Origin: Limonium bicolor
Taxonomy: Eukaryota; Streptophyta; Magnoliopsida; Caryophyllales; Plumbaginaceae
Length of the DNA stretch: 64,000 nucleotides
Direction: 5' to 3'
Assembly: GCA_023374045.1 (NCBI GenBank)
Contig: CM041780.1
Coordinates: 172,861,339-172,925,338 of the forward strand
The notes beneath the pieces are model-generated. The model had not been told where the DNA came from. It saw only the letters and a program-made list of their open reading frames with translations, and searched no databases. A program made the position numbers and the translations under genes. Positions 34,964 to 47,999 of this stretch are shown piece by piece (within the stretch, counting starts at the first letter, position 1; each line of letters begins with the position of its first letter).

Positions 34964-37723
34964 GCCACATAAATGAATTACTGTAAACTCATTACATGCT
35001 TTATATCTTGCAAGGTGGCAAACAACAGAAAAACACATTGGCATACAAGCCGGTGTAACCCGGTAGGACACAGGTTACAAGAAAACCATACCTTACACCA
35101 TGGGTTATCTACCTTGTTCCCGAGGATTTACTCCAACGCATCACCTCACGCTCCCCGGGTAGTTTCCGAAACAACTGGTATTTATTATTAAAACGTTTTA
35201 TTAACAACAAGATCTTACGATATGTAAACTTCTATTACTCCCGTACTCACCCCGTTATCCCGTTATTTCGGTTTAACTTTGTGTACTTAAACTCACATCT
35301 TTCTCACATCAAGCTAACACTTGTTTACACTTTCTAAGGCCTTTACATGTCACCAAACAAGGCCTAAACATCATCTAAAACCATTACCATCCAATCCCCA
35401 ATCACTAGAAGGCTTAAAACAAAAATTTTGTTCTTCTCTGGTATGGACCGCCCCTCTGGGGCGGTCCCAGGGGCGGTCCACAACAGAAGCTACACGGTTC
35501 TTTTTTTTTCCTCTTCTCTGCACTGGACCTCCCCACAGGGGCGGTCCCTAGGGGCGGTCCAGAACAGACCCTATTTTAAAAACCGTTTTTCTACACATTC
35601 TGAACTCCAAATTCACCCCAATTTTTTTCCACTTATCCCACAATCTTTCCACATGTTTCCTACATGTTTAAACACCTTAAAACATGCATTAAACCTCTCC
35701 AAATCATTGGTTAAATCCTTACTCCAATTCTTGCTCAATTTTCAACAAAATTTCATTCCCTCTTCCACATTATGCACACTTGTGCATTTCTAGCTTCTTC
35801 TTGTTAGTGTCTACCTCCTACCAAACTTACCAAACCACCTCATGACCATTCCAACTCATCCCTAGACCTTTGCACTTCTAGAACCCAAGTCCAACTTCAT
35901 TTCCAAGATTACAAGCACTAACTCTTTTTCTTGAAATAACAATGCTTTACAACACTCATTTGCTACAGATTTTATACACTCACATATCTCCATTCTCCAT
36001 GTACCCTTATAAGGCTATTAAACCACTCTACTCAACACTACAAACACCTAAGTCCTCCCATTCACCAAGCCATCATCAAAACACTCATTTCCTACCAAAA
36101 TTTCGCCATAACCTCCCCTTAATTTTAACATGTTCCCACACATTACTTAGCTCACCAAAGCACTCCAACCATCAACTCATTCAAGGCACTATCCCACACA
36201 TCAATTCCATCATTTTAACAACGATCACCTCGATGTACATAACTTTAGAAGCTTGGCTCTTAGGCCCTTAAACAACATTAAATTTAAACACTGAATTTCC
36301 TCATAATAATAGCAACACCTGCACTACACCCAATGCAATTAAGGCATTTATTTTGCACAAACACAAATATAATCCCAAACGCATTACTTTAGATTAAGGT
36401 AAGCCATTTACCTTGAGTTTTCTTTCAAGAATTTTCCTCCTCTTTAGTTCTTGTTCAACAATCGGTTTCAAATGGGGTATTTACTAATCTAATGACCAAA
36501 TCAAATTGAATACTAATGAGCATTAAGAAACTAATAAGGCTCTTGATTTAAGACTAGTACTTAGAACATGATTTAAGCACTAGAAATGGAAGGAATTACC
36601 TTATAACTTCCAAATGAGGGTTAGGCAATCAAAGATTGATGTTCTCCAACACCTCTTAAAGGTGAACAAGGCTAGAACAAGGAGGTAAAATGGAGCTTAG
36701 AAATCTGTAAAAATCGGTTTCAAGGACATGGAGGAAAATATGATTTTTTTTCTTGCTCCTTTCTTACCTTAGAACAATGAGGAGTGTTTTGGCTCAACAA
36801 TGGAGGTTCTTCCTTCAAGAATGAGCTACACCCATGGAATCCGAAATCACCATTTGGAGGTTTTGAAGGGTGGAAAAGAATGCCCAAGACTAGAGGAGCA
36901 AGATGGTATATTTATTTTTCGGTTTTGAGCTTGTTTAGAGGTAGAAAATGAAAGATGAAGATGGAGCTGGTTGGAGCCTCTTGAAATCGCCATTAAAGAA
37001 GAAGAATGAAGAAGAAGAGTGCTAGGAAGGAAAAAAAAACGTGAGGGAAGGCTGGGAATTGGAGAGAGAAATGTAAAATGGTATATATGTACTATTGCTA
37101 CTTTTTGACTTTTTGTACTTTTGTACATAAAATGAGTATATGTATGTATGAGAGAGGGGAAAAACGTGTGGGTATCAAGAGGATAAGAGAATCAGATTTT
37201 ATTTTACAATTGAGGGAGGGTACTTTACTCTTATTACAGTTTACACCCCATAAGTTACCGGTTTTTACACTATTCACTAATCCGGGCCCGGTTTCCGGAT
37301 TTTTCTCGTTTCTTTAATTTTAATGGTTCTTAAGCTCCCATTAATGTTTAATTATAGTTATATAATCAACTATAATTTTTACGGGGTCGTTTAACTGTTT
37401 AAAGTCATGTTTTCGGGTTTTCTCGAAAAACGCGCTTTAGGACTCCGTTAGCGTTTTAACGTGTTATTTGGATCCGTTTTCTTCCGGAATTTTTCCCACT
37501 TGTTCTTAGTGTGTAATTAGGGTATAAAAATGTATTTATAATCCTAGTGAAGGTTGTATACCTCCTAAAATAATTAAATACGCGTTTTCACGTTTTGTGC
37601 ATTTTACGCATTTTCTTTTTCTTTTTGGTTTTTATTTCTTCACCAATGATCTTAAGGACTTAATTAGCCTTAGAAAATCATAACTAACTAATTAATTAAT
37701 ATATTAAGGTTTGGGGTATTTCA
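34964..37723 (-). repeat. Solo LTR, right part
   Basis: It continues from the insertion point (CCACATAAATGAATTACTGT matches 14117-14136 in the LARD LTR). It ends AAGGTTTGGGGTATTTCA, followed by the target duplication TATAC. It has its own GC-rich block (GGGGCGGTCC repeats, about 35445-35565) at the place where the LARD LTR has its GGTCCG block. Confidence 0.87.
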
Positions 37724-37906
37724 TATACAACTTAAAATGCATTAGAAAAACACCACAAAATGGCCCTGTTAATTCAACGAATTGGTGAAGAATGGGGTGA
37801 GATTAGTGCTGACTCGAATGAGGAAGAAGACAACCTAAAAGTAAATCGTATTTTTTGGCCTGTCAAAGGTAGTCTTTTTTTATTTCTCAACAAAGAATTT
37901 AGTTTA

Positions 37907-37960
37907 TTGCAGCAGTCCTGCGTATTCTCTGTGCAGCATATGAGCCGCACTCCATATAGA
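37907..37960 (+). pseudogene. Exon-like fragment, copy 1
   Basis: The sequence GCAGCAGTCCTGCGTATT...GTGCAGCATATGAG reads AAVLRILCAAYEPHS. It recurs at 39393-39445 as AAVLRIRCAAYEAYTG, preceded by a pyrimidine-rich stretch ending in TTTTAG that could be an intron end. The pair suggests a duplicated exon of an unknown host gene. Confidence 0.35.
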
Positions 37961-38617
37961 TAAGCAATAAGAGTATGTTATTTTATAATAGAACTAGTTG
38001 ATGTTTTGTTTCTCACCAAAAATTATAGCAGTGGATAGTGTTTTCCCTAATTCGGCTACGGTGGAGATGAGACCTGGGAACGGATCCTAGAGGTGAAATT
38101 CGGGCATGTTTGAACATTTCGTCCAAGCCTGAGTTGGAGTCTCGCTTCAGCCGATATTTCCTGGGACAGCCGCCCCGGGACTCAATCTTCCACACATCCT
38201 CTTCTTTAGCTTTTGGAAGTCTTTCCTCGTGGTATTTTGTATACCGTTACATTCTTCTAATCAGATTTTTCATAATGTACTTCTTCTTATCTATATTTTT
38301 TCTCTTCTCCGACCTCCCTTTTCTTCATTTTTATTTTTCTGAATGTAACTCGATGTCTTTGTTGTCATTTTTCTGTCAACTTGATAAGAACACCGTCTTG
38401 ATACAACAAGCATGCAATAATATGCTTTTTGTAGAGCAACAATCCATGAACACACATAACAAAAGTTTGGTAAGCCGTTGGTGCATAATCAACTGTCCAA
38501 CTGAATTGCTTAATGCTTACATTTACCTTCGAACTCTGAATCATATCAACTTGTATAAGTCAAATTTATAAGGTATATATATTATTTAGATGCAAAAATT
38601 TAAAATGGTTAATGAAA

Positions 38618-38750
38618 TACCAGTAACAGGTTAACAAAATAAAGTGATAAGTTAAGGAAATATAAGTGACATGTTAACAAAATACAAGAGGCAAGTTAAC
38701 GAAGTACAAGTGATAAATTAACCAAATAAAAGTGACAGTTTAACCAAATA
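38618..38750. repeat. Degraded minisatellite related to the 22-bp array
   Basis: About six diverged units of the form GTGACAGGTTAACAAAATAAA. They share the GTGACA and GTTAAC elements with the array at 23569-23984, on the other side of the solo LTR. Confidence 0.6.
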
Positions 38751-39392
38751 ATTTAATTGGATTATTTTAATTTTCATATAATTTCACAATTATTTTAGTG
38801 TTATATTTTAATGTAATTTTAATTATAATCATAAATAAATAATCACAATTTCAACATTTTTGAAAATATTATTTTGTATTTGGATAAATATGTTTGCTTT
38901 TGATAAATAAATGTATTTGTTTTAAGTTTTATATAAAATGTATATTCTTTTAGTATATAATTCCAAATTGTCATGCTATAGAAATGTTTTTAAACATTTA
39001 GAGTTTAAAAAATGTTCAAATAAAACATATTTTAATTTTAAATTATCTAATAAAACTTATAAGGTATTTCCATGTTAATTAATTATAATTTAACTAAACA
39101 ATATTTTCAAATATAAAACCTTTATTGCCAAAACAATAATAATAAAACAAACAAATGTAATATTACCATTTAAACAATGAAAATAAAAATAGAAAAAAAT
39201 AGAACGGGGATGTTATAATAAGAAATTAATAAAAAAAACACGCATGTAAAATTGAAAAAATGTTTAATTTGGGATCGTTTATTGAAAACTATTATGCATT
39301 AACAACCCGTAACTATTTGATTGCAAATTTTTTTTTGGAAAACTACGCATATCAACCTTCTGACAAAGTAAAGAATTTTTGTTTTGTCTTTT

Positions 39393-39470
39393 AGTAGCAG
39401 CAGTACTGCGTATAAGGTGTGCAGCATATGAGGCTTACACTGGACTGGACCCATGGTTATTCTGGTGGTC
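39393..39470 (+). pseudogene. Exon-like fragment, copy 2
   Basis: After TTTGTCTTTTAG the frame reads VAAVLRIRCAAYEAYTG then LDPWLFWWSSPG and a stop. It is similar to 37907-37960. No family is recognised. Confidence 0.35.
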
Positions 39471-39686
39471 TAGTCCCGGATAGGATGGGGAAATAATCTA
39501 GATTGCCCTAATCCAAAAAAATCAAACTAAACCAATCCGATTCGACTCCGAATCTTAACCGAAAACTATAACTTGAAAAATGATTTGAAATCCGAATAAA
39601 CCAACCAAGACCAAACCAAACCGTAATATTGAAATACTGGGAATAAACTATAATCCACAATCATCCTAACCAAAGACATCCAAACC

Positions 39687-42600
39687 TGTAACACCCCAAC
39701 CCGAAATCTAATAACTTGAACGACGATCGCTCCCAATAAAACTTAAATTACAGCGGAATAAATTACAATAACCGGGCGGTATTACAATGTCGTTAGCCAC
39801 CCTCGTGACTAACAAGGATAACTCCAAATACAAATCTCAAATGTCACGGTCTGAATACGAATACAACCCGAGATACTAGGAATCAAACTCAAAGGTACAA
39901 TAAGCAAGTAAAAACAAATAGCTGGTAATGAACTCCCATAGCTTGATCTACCCCACCTACACTCGGTGTGGTAATCTCTTCAACTTCAGGTACCTGTAAA
40001 GTGGGGGTGCCCCCAAAGGGGCTCAACAAACAACGCTGGTATGGAAAACGTGCAACCCTTCGGCTACTAGGCCACACCAACTACTTTGTCGAATACATGC
40101 AGTTCATTTTTTTGTAAAACTGTAACAAGCATAACATAATCATAACAAGTATCCATGCAAGGACAACAATGTCACATAGAACAAGACTTCAGAAGGTCAA
40201 GTTAGATGATCTGTAATTGCTTGATGGTAGTCGGGTCCACACAATGGGACTGACAGGTATATAAGAGTATGTCAATATAGTGAAGTATAGTGACCTCGTT
40301 AAACTCCATCTTCATAGAGTAGAATGTTCGGGTATGATAAACCCTTAAACGAGATGGGACTCTCGTACAAGTAGGTGGGTAATAATTCCCTCAGAAGATA
40401 ACGAGGTTAACTCTTGCACTTAAAGAGGTGGGTATAGTACCCTCGAGAGAAGTGAAGTCTTCCTCTTAACTTGAAATGTTCCGGTACGGTCCCGGTGAGT
40501 AGACATAGAGTGCACCCAAAACTCCTGTCGCGACGTAAATTGAATAGGAGATGACCCGAGACAGGTACAACTCCTGTAGCATGCATGGCCAGATCCAACT
40601 GGGCTCCTCGCTTCTTGTAGTATAGGATTTGTTAGATGTCACTCAAGGACGTTAAGCAAGGATACAATGTGTATTGTCAATTATCACGTTTAGGATAACG
40701 ATGTTTATTATAAAGTGAAGTTAGTGAGAAACTTGAGTACAAGTTCTCGGTATGATAATACGCAGGTATTTAATCCACTGGTAATGTAGTGTTGTATGCG
40801 TGGGACATACACGTTATAGTTAGTATCATTCACGCACATAACGCAATACAACAGTGCACAAGAGTAATACAACATTTTACATATAATTATCTTCGTCGTT
40901 ATTTCAAACAACAGATAGTACACAAGCCGGTGTAATCCGGTAGCAAACAGGTTGCAAGAATCCCATACCGTTCACCGTAGATTGCAGTTGAATATATCCT
41001 GGTCAATGTCTGGTCAAGTATTGTCCTATATTAGGATTAACTGAGAGGGTTAATTTATGTTACCCTAGGATAATAATTTTATTGGATCATTCAACAATTT
41101 CGTATTTGTTATTTCATGTGAGGTTTATTTCTTCATACTTAGATAGTTTCTTTAACCTCTTAACCTCATTGATAATTAAGGTATTTATATATATTCCAAT
41201 TTATATAGTCTTAATTAGTAACTTATATTGTGTGGTAATTTCTTTTAATTACCTTATGATTTAATGTATAACTTATTTTGTTATTCTTTTTTTATTTATT
41301 TATAAATCCTTTAATGTACATATGTGTATATATTTATTCATGTACTATTTATGTTACATGTTTTTAATGGCCTAGATGACATAATAACTTTATAATTTCT
41401 CAATTATATTTATACGCCATACATGGACATAATATTCTTATAGTTTTTATTATTTCCCCTTTTACCATAAATAATATTTATTGGTTACCATTAAATTCCT
41501 TATAACTATATAAGCTGTAGTTTTAATTCCATAATCCCTTAAATCAAAATTCTTTTTCTAATTCCTCCAAATATCCACATTGGACCTATACTTATTTAAA
41601 CGTAAATACTTACCCTTATATTTCGGTTATTTCCAAAGCAACCATAATAATTCATAAACTTCACATTTAAACTCTAATCTCATTATATCATATAGTTTTA
41701 GTTCCCTATTTAATTATATTACAAAACCACTATTAATATTTCTGTATATAACATTTGAACATTATAACTTTACGAAAATTACAACCTAGCCCCTCAAACT
41801 TTCGGCCTTAACACAATCTTTCCTAAAATTACAATTTAACCTCAAAATCTTATAACCTTTACATAATGTCTTATAAACTATAGTTTTAATTTTAATTCCC
41901 TTTAATTGCCGAATGTATATATATAATTTCTTAAATTACAAATCTAACCCCAAGTAATTCGGCTTTGACATAAACTTTCCATTATTTACATTTTCACCCC
42001 AAAACTTTATAATAGTTACTTAATAACTTATAAACTATAGTTTAATTATTTAATTCCTCTAAATTTCGGAAGTGTACTTTATATTTCTCCTAATTATGGA
42101 TTCGCCCCATATTAAACTCCAACTTTTCATAATAAGTTTTATAAATTACAAAATAGCCCCAAACTTTATAAATTGTTAACTTAACACATGTTTAAATTAA
42201 CTAAAATTCATAAACTTAATTCCTACCTTTATATTATATCATAATTACTCCAAAGAAGCCCATAACTCTCGGCTTTTACTATATATACACCAATCTTTTC
42301 AAAATTTTCAATTTAGCCACATAACTTAATTAATTTAGCGATTCAAGCACTAGTAAAATATTTTTAACTCACCAAACTTTATAATATAAGTTTATATACA
42401 TATGTAGCTCATTAAAACCTATTCTTCACCAAAACCATTCGGCCATAATTTATAAGATACCATATAGTATATAAAAGTAGATTTATAAGTCAAAATAATT
42501 ATACATAAATTCATATGAGTCATATAACTCATGTAAAAATTATTGTAATGTCTTAGATTGATTGTTAGCTCAAAATAGAGCATATTTGTCCTTGAAAATT

Positions 42601-44697
42601 CGGTATGAATATGTATTTAACATAGGTAAATTTTGTGACACAAAAATGTGTCTTAAGGTAATAAATTTACCATGTATGTTATAAGCTATGCTTTTGGCAT
42701 ATGTTACCATGTAGTTTCGGTTTTAGATACCTAAGAAGGTGTACATAATTTTTGTATAATTTTTAGAAGCTCAACCAAGCTTAAAACATAAAGATTGGCT
42801 TAGTAAACTTACTCTTATTAAAGGATGGTTAAGTGCTTGAACTCCTCTTGAATTCCCAAGCTTTCTCCAAAGGAAATTGATGCTTCACTTCGGTTTTGAT
42901 GCAAGAGGTGAAGGATTTTAGGAGTTAGATCTTTAACAAAGTTCTTAAGTAGATTTGTAAGTAGTTTTTCCAAGGATTTACCTTAAGCTTTTCTTCTTAG
43001 AATTTTGGCACACCTTAGAAGAAGTTGAACTCGGATACACAAAAAAATGTGCTTTAAGGATTTTCAAGCATGAAAATACCTTAAGATGTGAAAATACCTT
43101 AAGATGATCTTGGATGCTCCTTGGATTAATGTTGATTTAGACAACTTCCTTGGAGTATAATTTGATGCCGAAGACTTGTAGTTATGCTAGGAAGATTATT
43201 GCTTCAAGACTTGATGAGAAATACTAGGAAATTAGCATAGAAATGAAGATAGAAGTTAAACCTTCATTAATGGACTTAAGAGCTTCAAAGGAAGAAGATG
43301 GAAGAAGAAGAGAGAGAGCTTACCAAACCGGTTGCAAGGAGTGAAGAGAATGGTTTGCACCCGTATAACTTAAGCTAGGATTGTTTAGTTTTTGATTTGT
43401 TTATTTTGGACCCATAATTGGCATGTTAGGTCTAGACTTGTTTATTAATTTGTCTTTGATTTTTAGGTTCCAAAAATCCCTAAATTGAGGCACTCATTCG
43501 GCCATGATAAGAGGTAGAAGACAAGTTGCATAAATCATGCTAGACAAGGTGGTATGGTAAGGTAGGTAGGTTTAGTTCTTTTGATTTTTCAATGTCAATT
43601 GTCTTCTCTCCCTCCTTGTATGTAGACGGTTTCAAGGATGTTTTAGGCCCCTTCAATCGGCATTCACATGCCTTAGACAAGCATGGAGTGGTCACTTGTA
43701 TTTAACAAATCAAAAAGTAGATCTAGATCTACTTTTTGCCTTAATAATTCTTGCTTTTGTCAAGCTAACATGGCCTTGTTTTCCTGCAGGATTTTGACAG
43801 CATGGAGGTCAAATGAGACTTATATTCTTCTGTCTTTAAGTATTATAGCACATGGGAAGGTGAGTCACCATGTTCTATGTCCTTTATGTTTTAAATGTAA
43901 ATTTTATACTACTTTTTAGGTAGAAAATCGGCCCTATAGAGCTGCTTGTTTGACCATGTCTTTAATTGATTTAGATGGTCAATTCATCCCCATTTAAGAT
44001 TCATAATTCGTGGCATGTCAAAAAACTACAAGGTAATTGCGTAAAACGCGTTTTAGTGACACCCGAAGGTGGTTTTTTGTGCTCTAAGGATATTTTGGAA
44101 AATAATTTGTCGCTATGAGTTCCAAGTGTTTATAAATATTGTTTATATTCAATAATGATATATTAAGGTGTTATATTGAGTTATATGGGGTTACATCAAC
44201 TCATGACATAATTCTCGGGCTATCGGGACACTCCCGGGACAAAATAGGAGCGTTAAGAAATTCCCAGAGGATTTTGTTGAATTTTGATAAACTAGCTCGT
44301 GGGTTCTCTTTATAATGATTAATAATGATGTTAGGAACTCTAAGAATGAATTATATAGGAGTTCGTGCCGCCTCGGCACTTCTCCGGGCTTTTCGTGCTT
44401 TAAGGGGCGTGCGTGAGCACTCCCGGGCGTTTTGCGTTTTTGACTAAATATAGCCTGGGGACTATGTTTGTATAGTCATATAATGAGGGTATGACCATTT
44501 GGTTTGAGTTTTAGAAGGTCATACAAGGTATTGCTTAATCGCATGTTTCTAAGGCGTTTTAGCGTTTATGGTGAAACGACTACTTTTACGTAACGTTTTC
44601 ATGCATGTGTTTGCATGCGTACGTGAAAAGGTTTATCTTTAGATTAATTTTCATTATATAATGGTTTTATAGTGTTAATCAGATTTAGGGTATTTCA
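39687..44697 (-). repeat. 3' LTR of gypsy copy A
   Basis: 5011 bp, TGTAACACC...GGTATTTCA on the + strand. Compared with 52421-57460 it lacks about 60 bases near 43018 and has an extra 18-base duplication (GTGAAAATACCTTAAGAT) near 43088. In the first 130 bases most differences are transitions. Confidence 0.93.
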
Positions 44698-44714
44698 ATC
44701 TACCCCCCTTAAAA
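44698..44714 (-). other. Polypurine tract, gypsy copy A
   Basis: ATCTACCCCCCTTAAAA on the + strand, next to the LTR. It is identical in layout to 7932-7948. Confidence 0.85.
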
Positions 44715-44947
44715 AGGACTTCACCCCGAAGTCTCATATCTAAATTTATAAGGTTGTGGGGGAAGCAAGTTCCGTTAAGTATCCACAACTCAATTTAGTT
44801 TTCAGGGAACAAGTCCCGAGTCTCTCTACTCCTAAGTTCATAGTGTACATCAAACACAACATGAATACTTTGGAAGGTCATACCATATTCCTACAATGTA
44901 GTGCACATAATCACATATATCCTTAAGTTAGTGTAACGTAGTACACA

Positions 44948-46267
44948 CAGGGGTGGACCCAATGTAGAGCGTAGTGTGTCAATTGACACACATGTAATTC
45001 ATAATAAAGTTAAAATTTATTTATATGCTATAACTAATCATCATGTTTAGTTAGGTGGTTTGACACTCTTGCGTTGATAAATATGGGTTTAGTTCAAATA
45101 TGGTTAATGTAATTTGTTTATTTCATTACAAAATATCATCTAATATATGTAAAATAAATTGAGTTCAAGGTTAAAAAATGACCTTAATAATAGTAGTATT
45201 TCACTTTGTAAATCACTCTTCATCTGTGTAATTTATATTTTGCTTTTAAATTTTTTAGTTTTGTTTTAGTCCTTATTATCTTTGTTTCCTCATCTAATAT
45301 TGTTTGTTTTCTCTAATCTGATTTATAATGCACTCCCACCTTTCCACCCTTTTTTTTACCTCTAAGAACAACAAAGGCCCTAAAGTTAATTACTTAATGT
45401 GTGGTTAACATCTGCTACTTGTTAATCTAAATTGATTCTTCTAGTTTGTTCATAAATGATGCTTTACTAACTTTGATTAAGAATAATATGTTTTCTTACT
45501 TTTTTAATAATATAATTAAAATTTATTTTACTGTAGACCTTATACTACTAGTATTTATTGTCAATATGATCACAACTTCAATTAGGGCTGCCCAAAAAAT
45601 TCCGAAACCGCGGTACTCCGACCGAAACCGAAGTGACCGTACCTTTTCAGGTTAACCGTACCGGTTCTTGCGGTATGGGTTAACCGAACCGAGTAAATTG
45701 ACCGGTTTTTCGGTTTCGGTACGGTATTGACTTTTCCAAAACGGTTTAACCGCTCGGTTAACCATGGTTAACCGATTATATAAACAACCAAAATCATTAA
45801 TAAATGTTCACCTTATATAATAATTAATTAGTTATTGAGGGAATATGCACAATACTATATTTGTGTCACATATGGTTGATATGTCACTCAGAATTAGGTG
45901 AATGGTCAATATGTACTATAAATAATTATGGGTCTTATCATATAAAAAAATACCCGTATAGAAAGTTAACCGTAAAACCGAACCGACTAAAGGTTAACCG
46001 GTCTAAACGGATGGTAATGGAATCGGATTTTAGAAAACCGAATTAACGGTTAACCGAATCCGGTTAACCGATCTAAATGGAATGGTATGGTAATTGGATT
46101 TTAGAAAACCGAAGACCCGGTTAACGAAAGCGTTAACCTGAATAAGGCGGTTAACCTACCATGGGCAGCCCTAACTTCAATAAACATTATATAAAGCCTA
46201 TTGTTAACTTTAAAAATCTGAATTTATAAGTTTGACACACTTAATTTAAATTCTGGGTCCGCCACTG
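44948..46267. mobile_element. hAT-type non-autonomous transposon 1 (copy in A)
   Basis: Ends CAGGGGTGGACCCA and TGGGTCCGCCACTG form an imperfect terminal inverted repeat. The left target duplication is AGTACACA. The right has lost one base (ATACACA). It is 721 bp once the second transposon inside it (45583-46173 plus its 8-bp duplication) is discounted. No transposase is seen. Confidence 0.82.
45583..46173. mobile_element. hAT-type MITE 2, nested in transposon 1
   Basis: 591 bp with perfect 12-bp terminal inverted repeats TAGGGCTGCCCA and an exact 8-bp target duplication ACTTCAAT (45575-45582 and 46174-46181). The empty site is preserved at 58334-58341 in copy B. The interior is made of many GGTTAACCG-like palindromic steps and has no transposase. 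Confidence 0.93.
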
Positions 46268-46442
46268 ATACACATTTATTCTACACTTCAAATAGTCTTC
46301 CCATTTTAGTGTAACATAGTACACATCAGCAAGTAAAAGTACAAGGTGCGTTCCATACATGTTACACAAGAACACATACAGAACAAAGTGTCACAGAATG
46401 CACAAAAGTGCAACAAAATGCACACTATCACAACGAAAAGGC

Positions 46443-46460
46443 TCTACCCCTAAAAAGGGG
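46443..46460 (-). other. Inner polypurine-like tract, gypsy copy A
   Basis: CTACCCCTAAAAAGGGG on the + strand, near the end of the chromodomain region. It echoes the border tract at 44698. The same tract in copy B (58615-58632) is closer to the consensus CTACCCCCCTAAAAAGGG. Confidence 0.55.
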
Positions 46461-46495
46461 TACGCCCCGTACCCTAGACTAAAGTGTCCTAGTCG

Positions 46496-46645
46496 TAAAT
46501 AATAGGGTACTTTGCTCGCATATCCTCTTCTAATTCCCATGTGGCCTCTTCAACATCATGGTTCGACCAAAGAACCTTTACGAGGCTCACAGTCTAGTTT
46601 CGAGTATCTCATGTTTTTCTATCTAAGATTCATTGTGGTGTTTCC
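46496..46645 (-). pseudogene. Chromodomain of gypsy copy A
   Basis: The frame reads VKVLWSNHDVEEATWELEED, the conserved C-terminal half of plant chromovirus chromodomains. The N-terminal half (ILDRK...) contains three in-frame stops, each explicable by C-to-T change of CGA or CAG. In the family this module steers integration to marked chromatin. The same stops occur in copy B. Confidence 0.8.
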
Positions 46646-47990
46646 ACGTACCGCATTGTTGGTTCTAATGATAGTCTCTCTGGTTGTAGAACATGAGAAG
46701 GATGAGGCATGTATTTCTTAAGCTGAGACACGTGAAAAACGTTGTGTACTTTGCCCAACTCTGCTGGCAAATCAAGTCGATATGCCACAAGGCCCACCCC
46801 CGCTATGTGATAGCGTAGGGTCCTACAAACTTCGGGCTTAGCTTGCCCTTCTGTCAAAATCTGAATACACCCTTCATCGGTGATACTCGCAGAAATACTT
46901 GGTCGCCAACTGCGAACTCAAGGTCTCTTAGTCTCTTATCAGCATATGATTTCTGTCTGTCTTGTGCTGCCTTCATATTATTTCTGATTTGTTGTACTTC
47001 TGCCTGGACTTGCTCTAAGTACTCAGGTCCAATGATGATGGTCTCACTAGACTCATCCCAGCATAATGGTGTGTGGCATGGTCTGCCATATAATGCTTGA
47101 AAAGGTGACATCTGTATAGAGGCGTGATAACTATTGTTGTATGCAAACTCGATTAGGTGTAACCTATCTATCCAGCTACCCTGGAAGTCCAAGGCACATG
47201 CTCGTAGCATGTCCTCTAAGGTCTGAATAGTCCTCTCTGATTGACCATCCGTCTGAGGATGAAACGCTGTGCTAAGCTTCAATTCAGTTCCAAGTGCTTC
47301 GCGAGTAGCTCGCCAATATCGTGAAAGAAATCTGGTATCTCGATCTGAAACAATAGTCTTTGGTACTCCATGATGTCTGATAATTTCTTTTTTGAATAAT
47401 TCTGCCAACCTTGGCACCTTCCAAGTGTCTTTCATCGGTATAAACCTCGCCACTTTGGTCAGTCGATCAACAACAACCCATATCATATTTAGTCCTCCTC
47501 TCGTAGGTGGTAGTCCCACCACGAAGTCCATAGAGATATAAAAACTTCCATTCTGGAACTGGCATAGACTGCACCATGCCTCCTGGTCGTCTATGTTCGA
47601 ATTTCACTTTCTGACAAGTGAGACATCAAATCACATATTCTGTCACGTCGCCCTTCATACCACTCCACCAGAAATGCCTCTTTAGATCTTTGTACATCTT
47701 AGAAGCTTCTGGATGGACAGATGTGGAAGAAGTGTGGGACTCTCGAAGAATATGCTCTTTTATATCTGTGTTGTCTCTGGGAATACACAATCTGCCCTTT
47801 AATCTGATCAGCCCATCATCGTGTAGCTGGAACTCATACTTTCCTTCTTCGAATGTACCGTCAGACAACTTCTGACTGATCTCCATCATCCGCTGATCAT
47901 TCTGCTGTGCGCTACGTATGTCGTCTATAAGACTCGAGCTAGCCACAATAGCATTTAAGGAATGTGCTCGTCGGCTCAATGCGTCTGCTA
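46646..47990 (-). pseudogene. Integrase of gypsy copy A
   Basis: The zinc site shows ESHTSSTSVHPEASKMY, then the Cys pair region ending before [10 protein letters not shown]. The core shows SMDFVVGLP (Asp), VSDRDTRFLSRYW (Asp) and HPQTDGQSERTIQTLED (Glu), so the DDE residues are present. The C-terminal part has FAVGDQVFLRVSP and HNVFHVSQLKKYMPHPSH. The frame is broken near 47535-47625: bases are missing relative to copy B (GATATAAAAAC against GATATCATAAAAC), and a stop is present. Confidence 0.88.
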
Positions 47991-47999
47991 CAACATTAG

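Larger units (their letters stand above)
37729..39686. other. Spacer with exon-like scraps
   Basis: AT-rich DNA lies between the solo LTR and the gypsy array. At 38042-38200 a GC-richer island reads YGGDETWERILEVKFGHV in one frame before a stop, which looks like an old coding exon, but I cannot name it. From 38760 to 39380 I see nothing. Confidence 0.4.

Noticed and set aside
38060..38110. Similarity of CTAGAGGTGAAATTCG to a small-subunit rRNA segment
   Set aside because: The match is only about 16 bases and the flanks do not continue as rRNA. Chance or an unrelated coding scrap is more likely.
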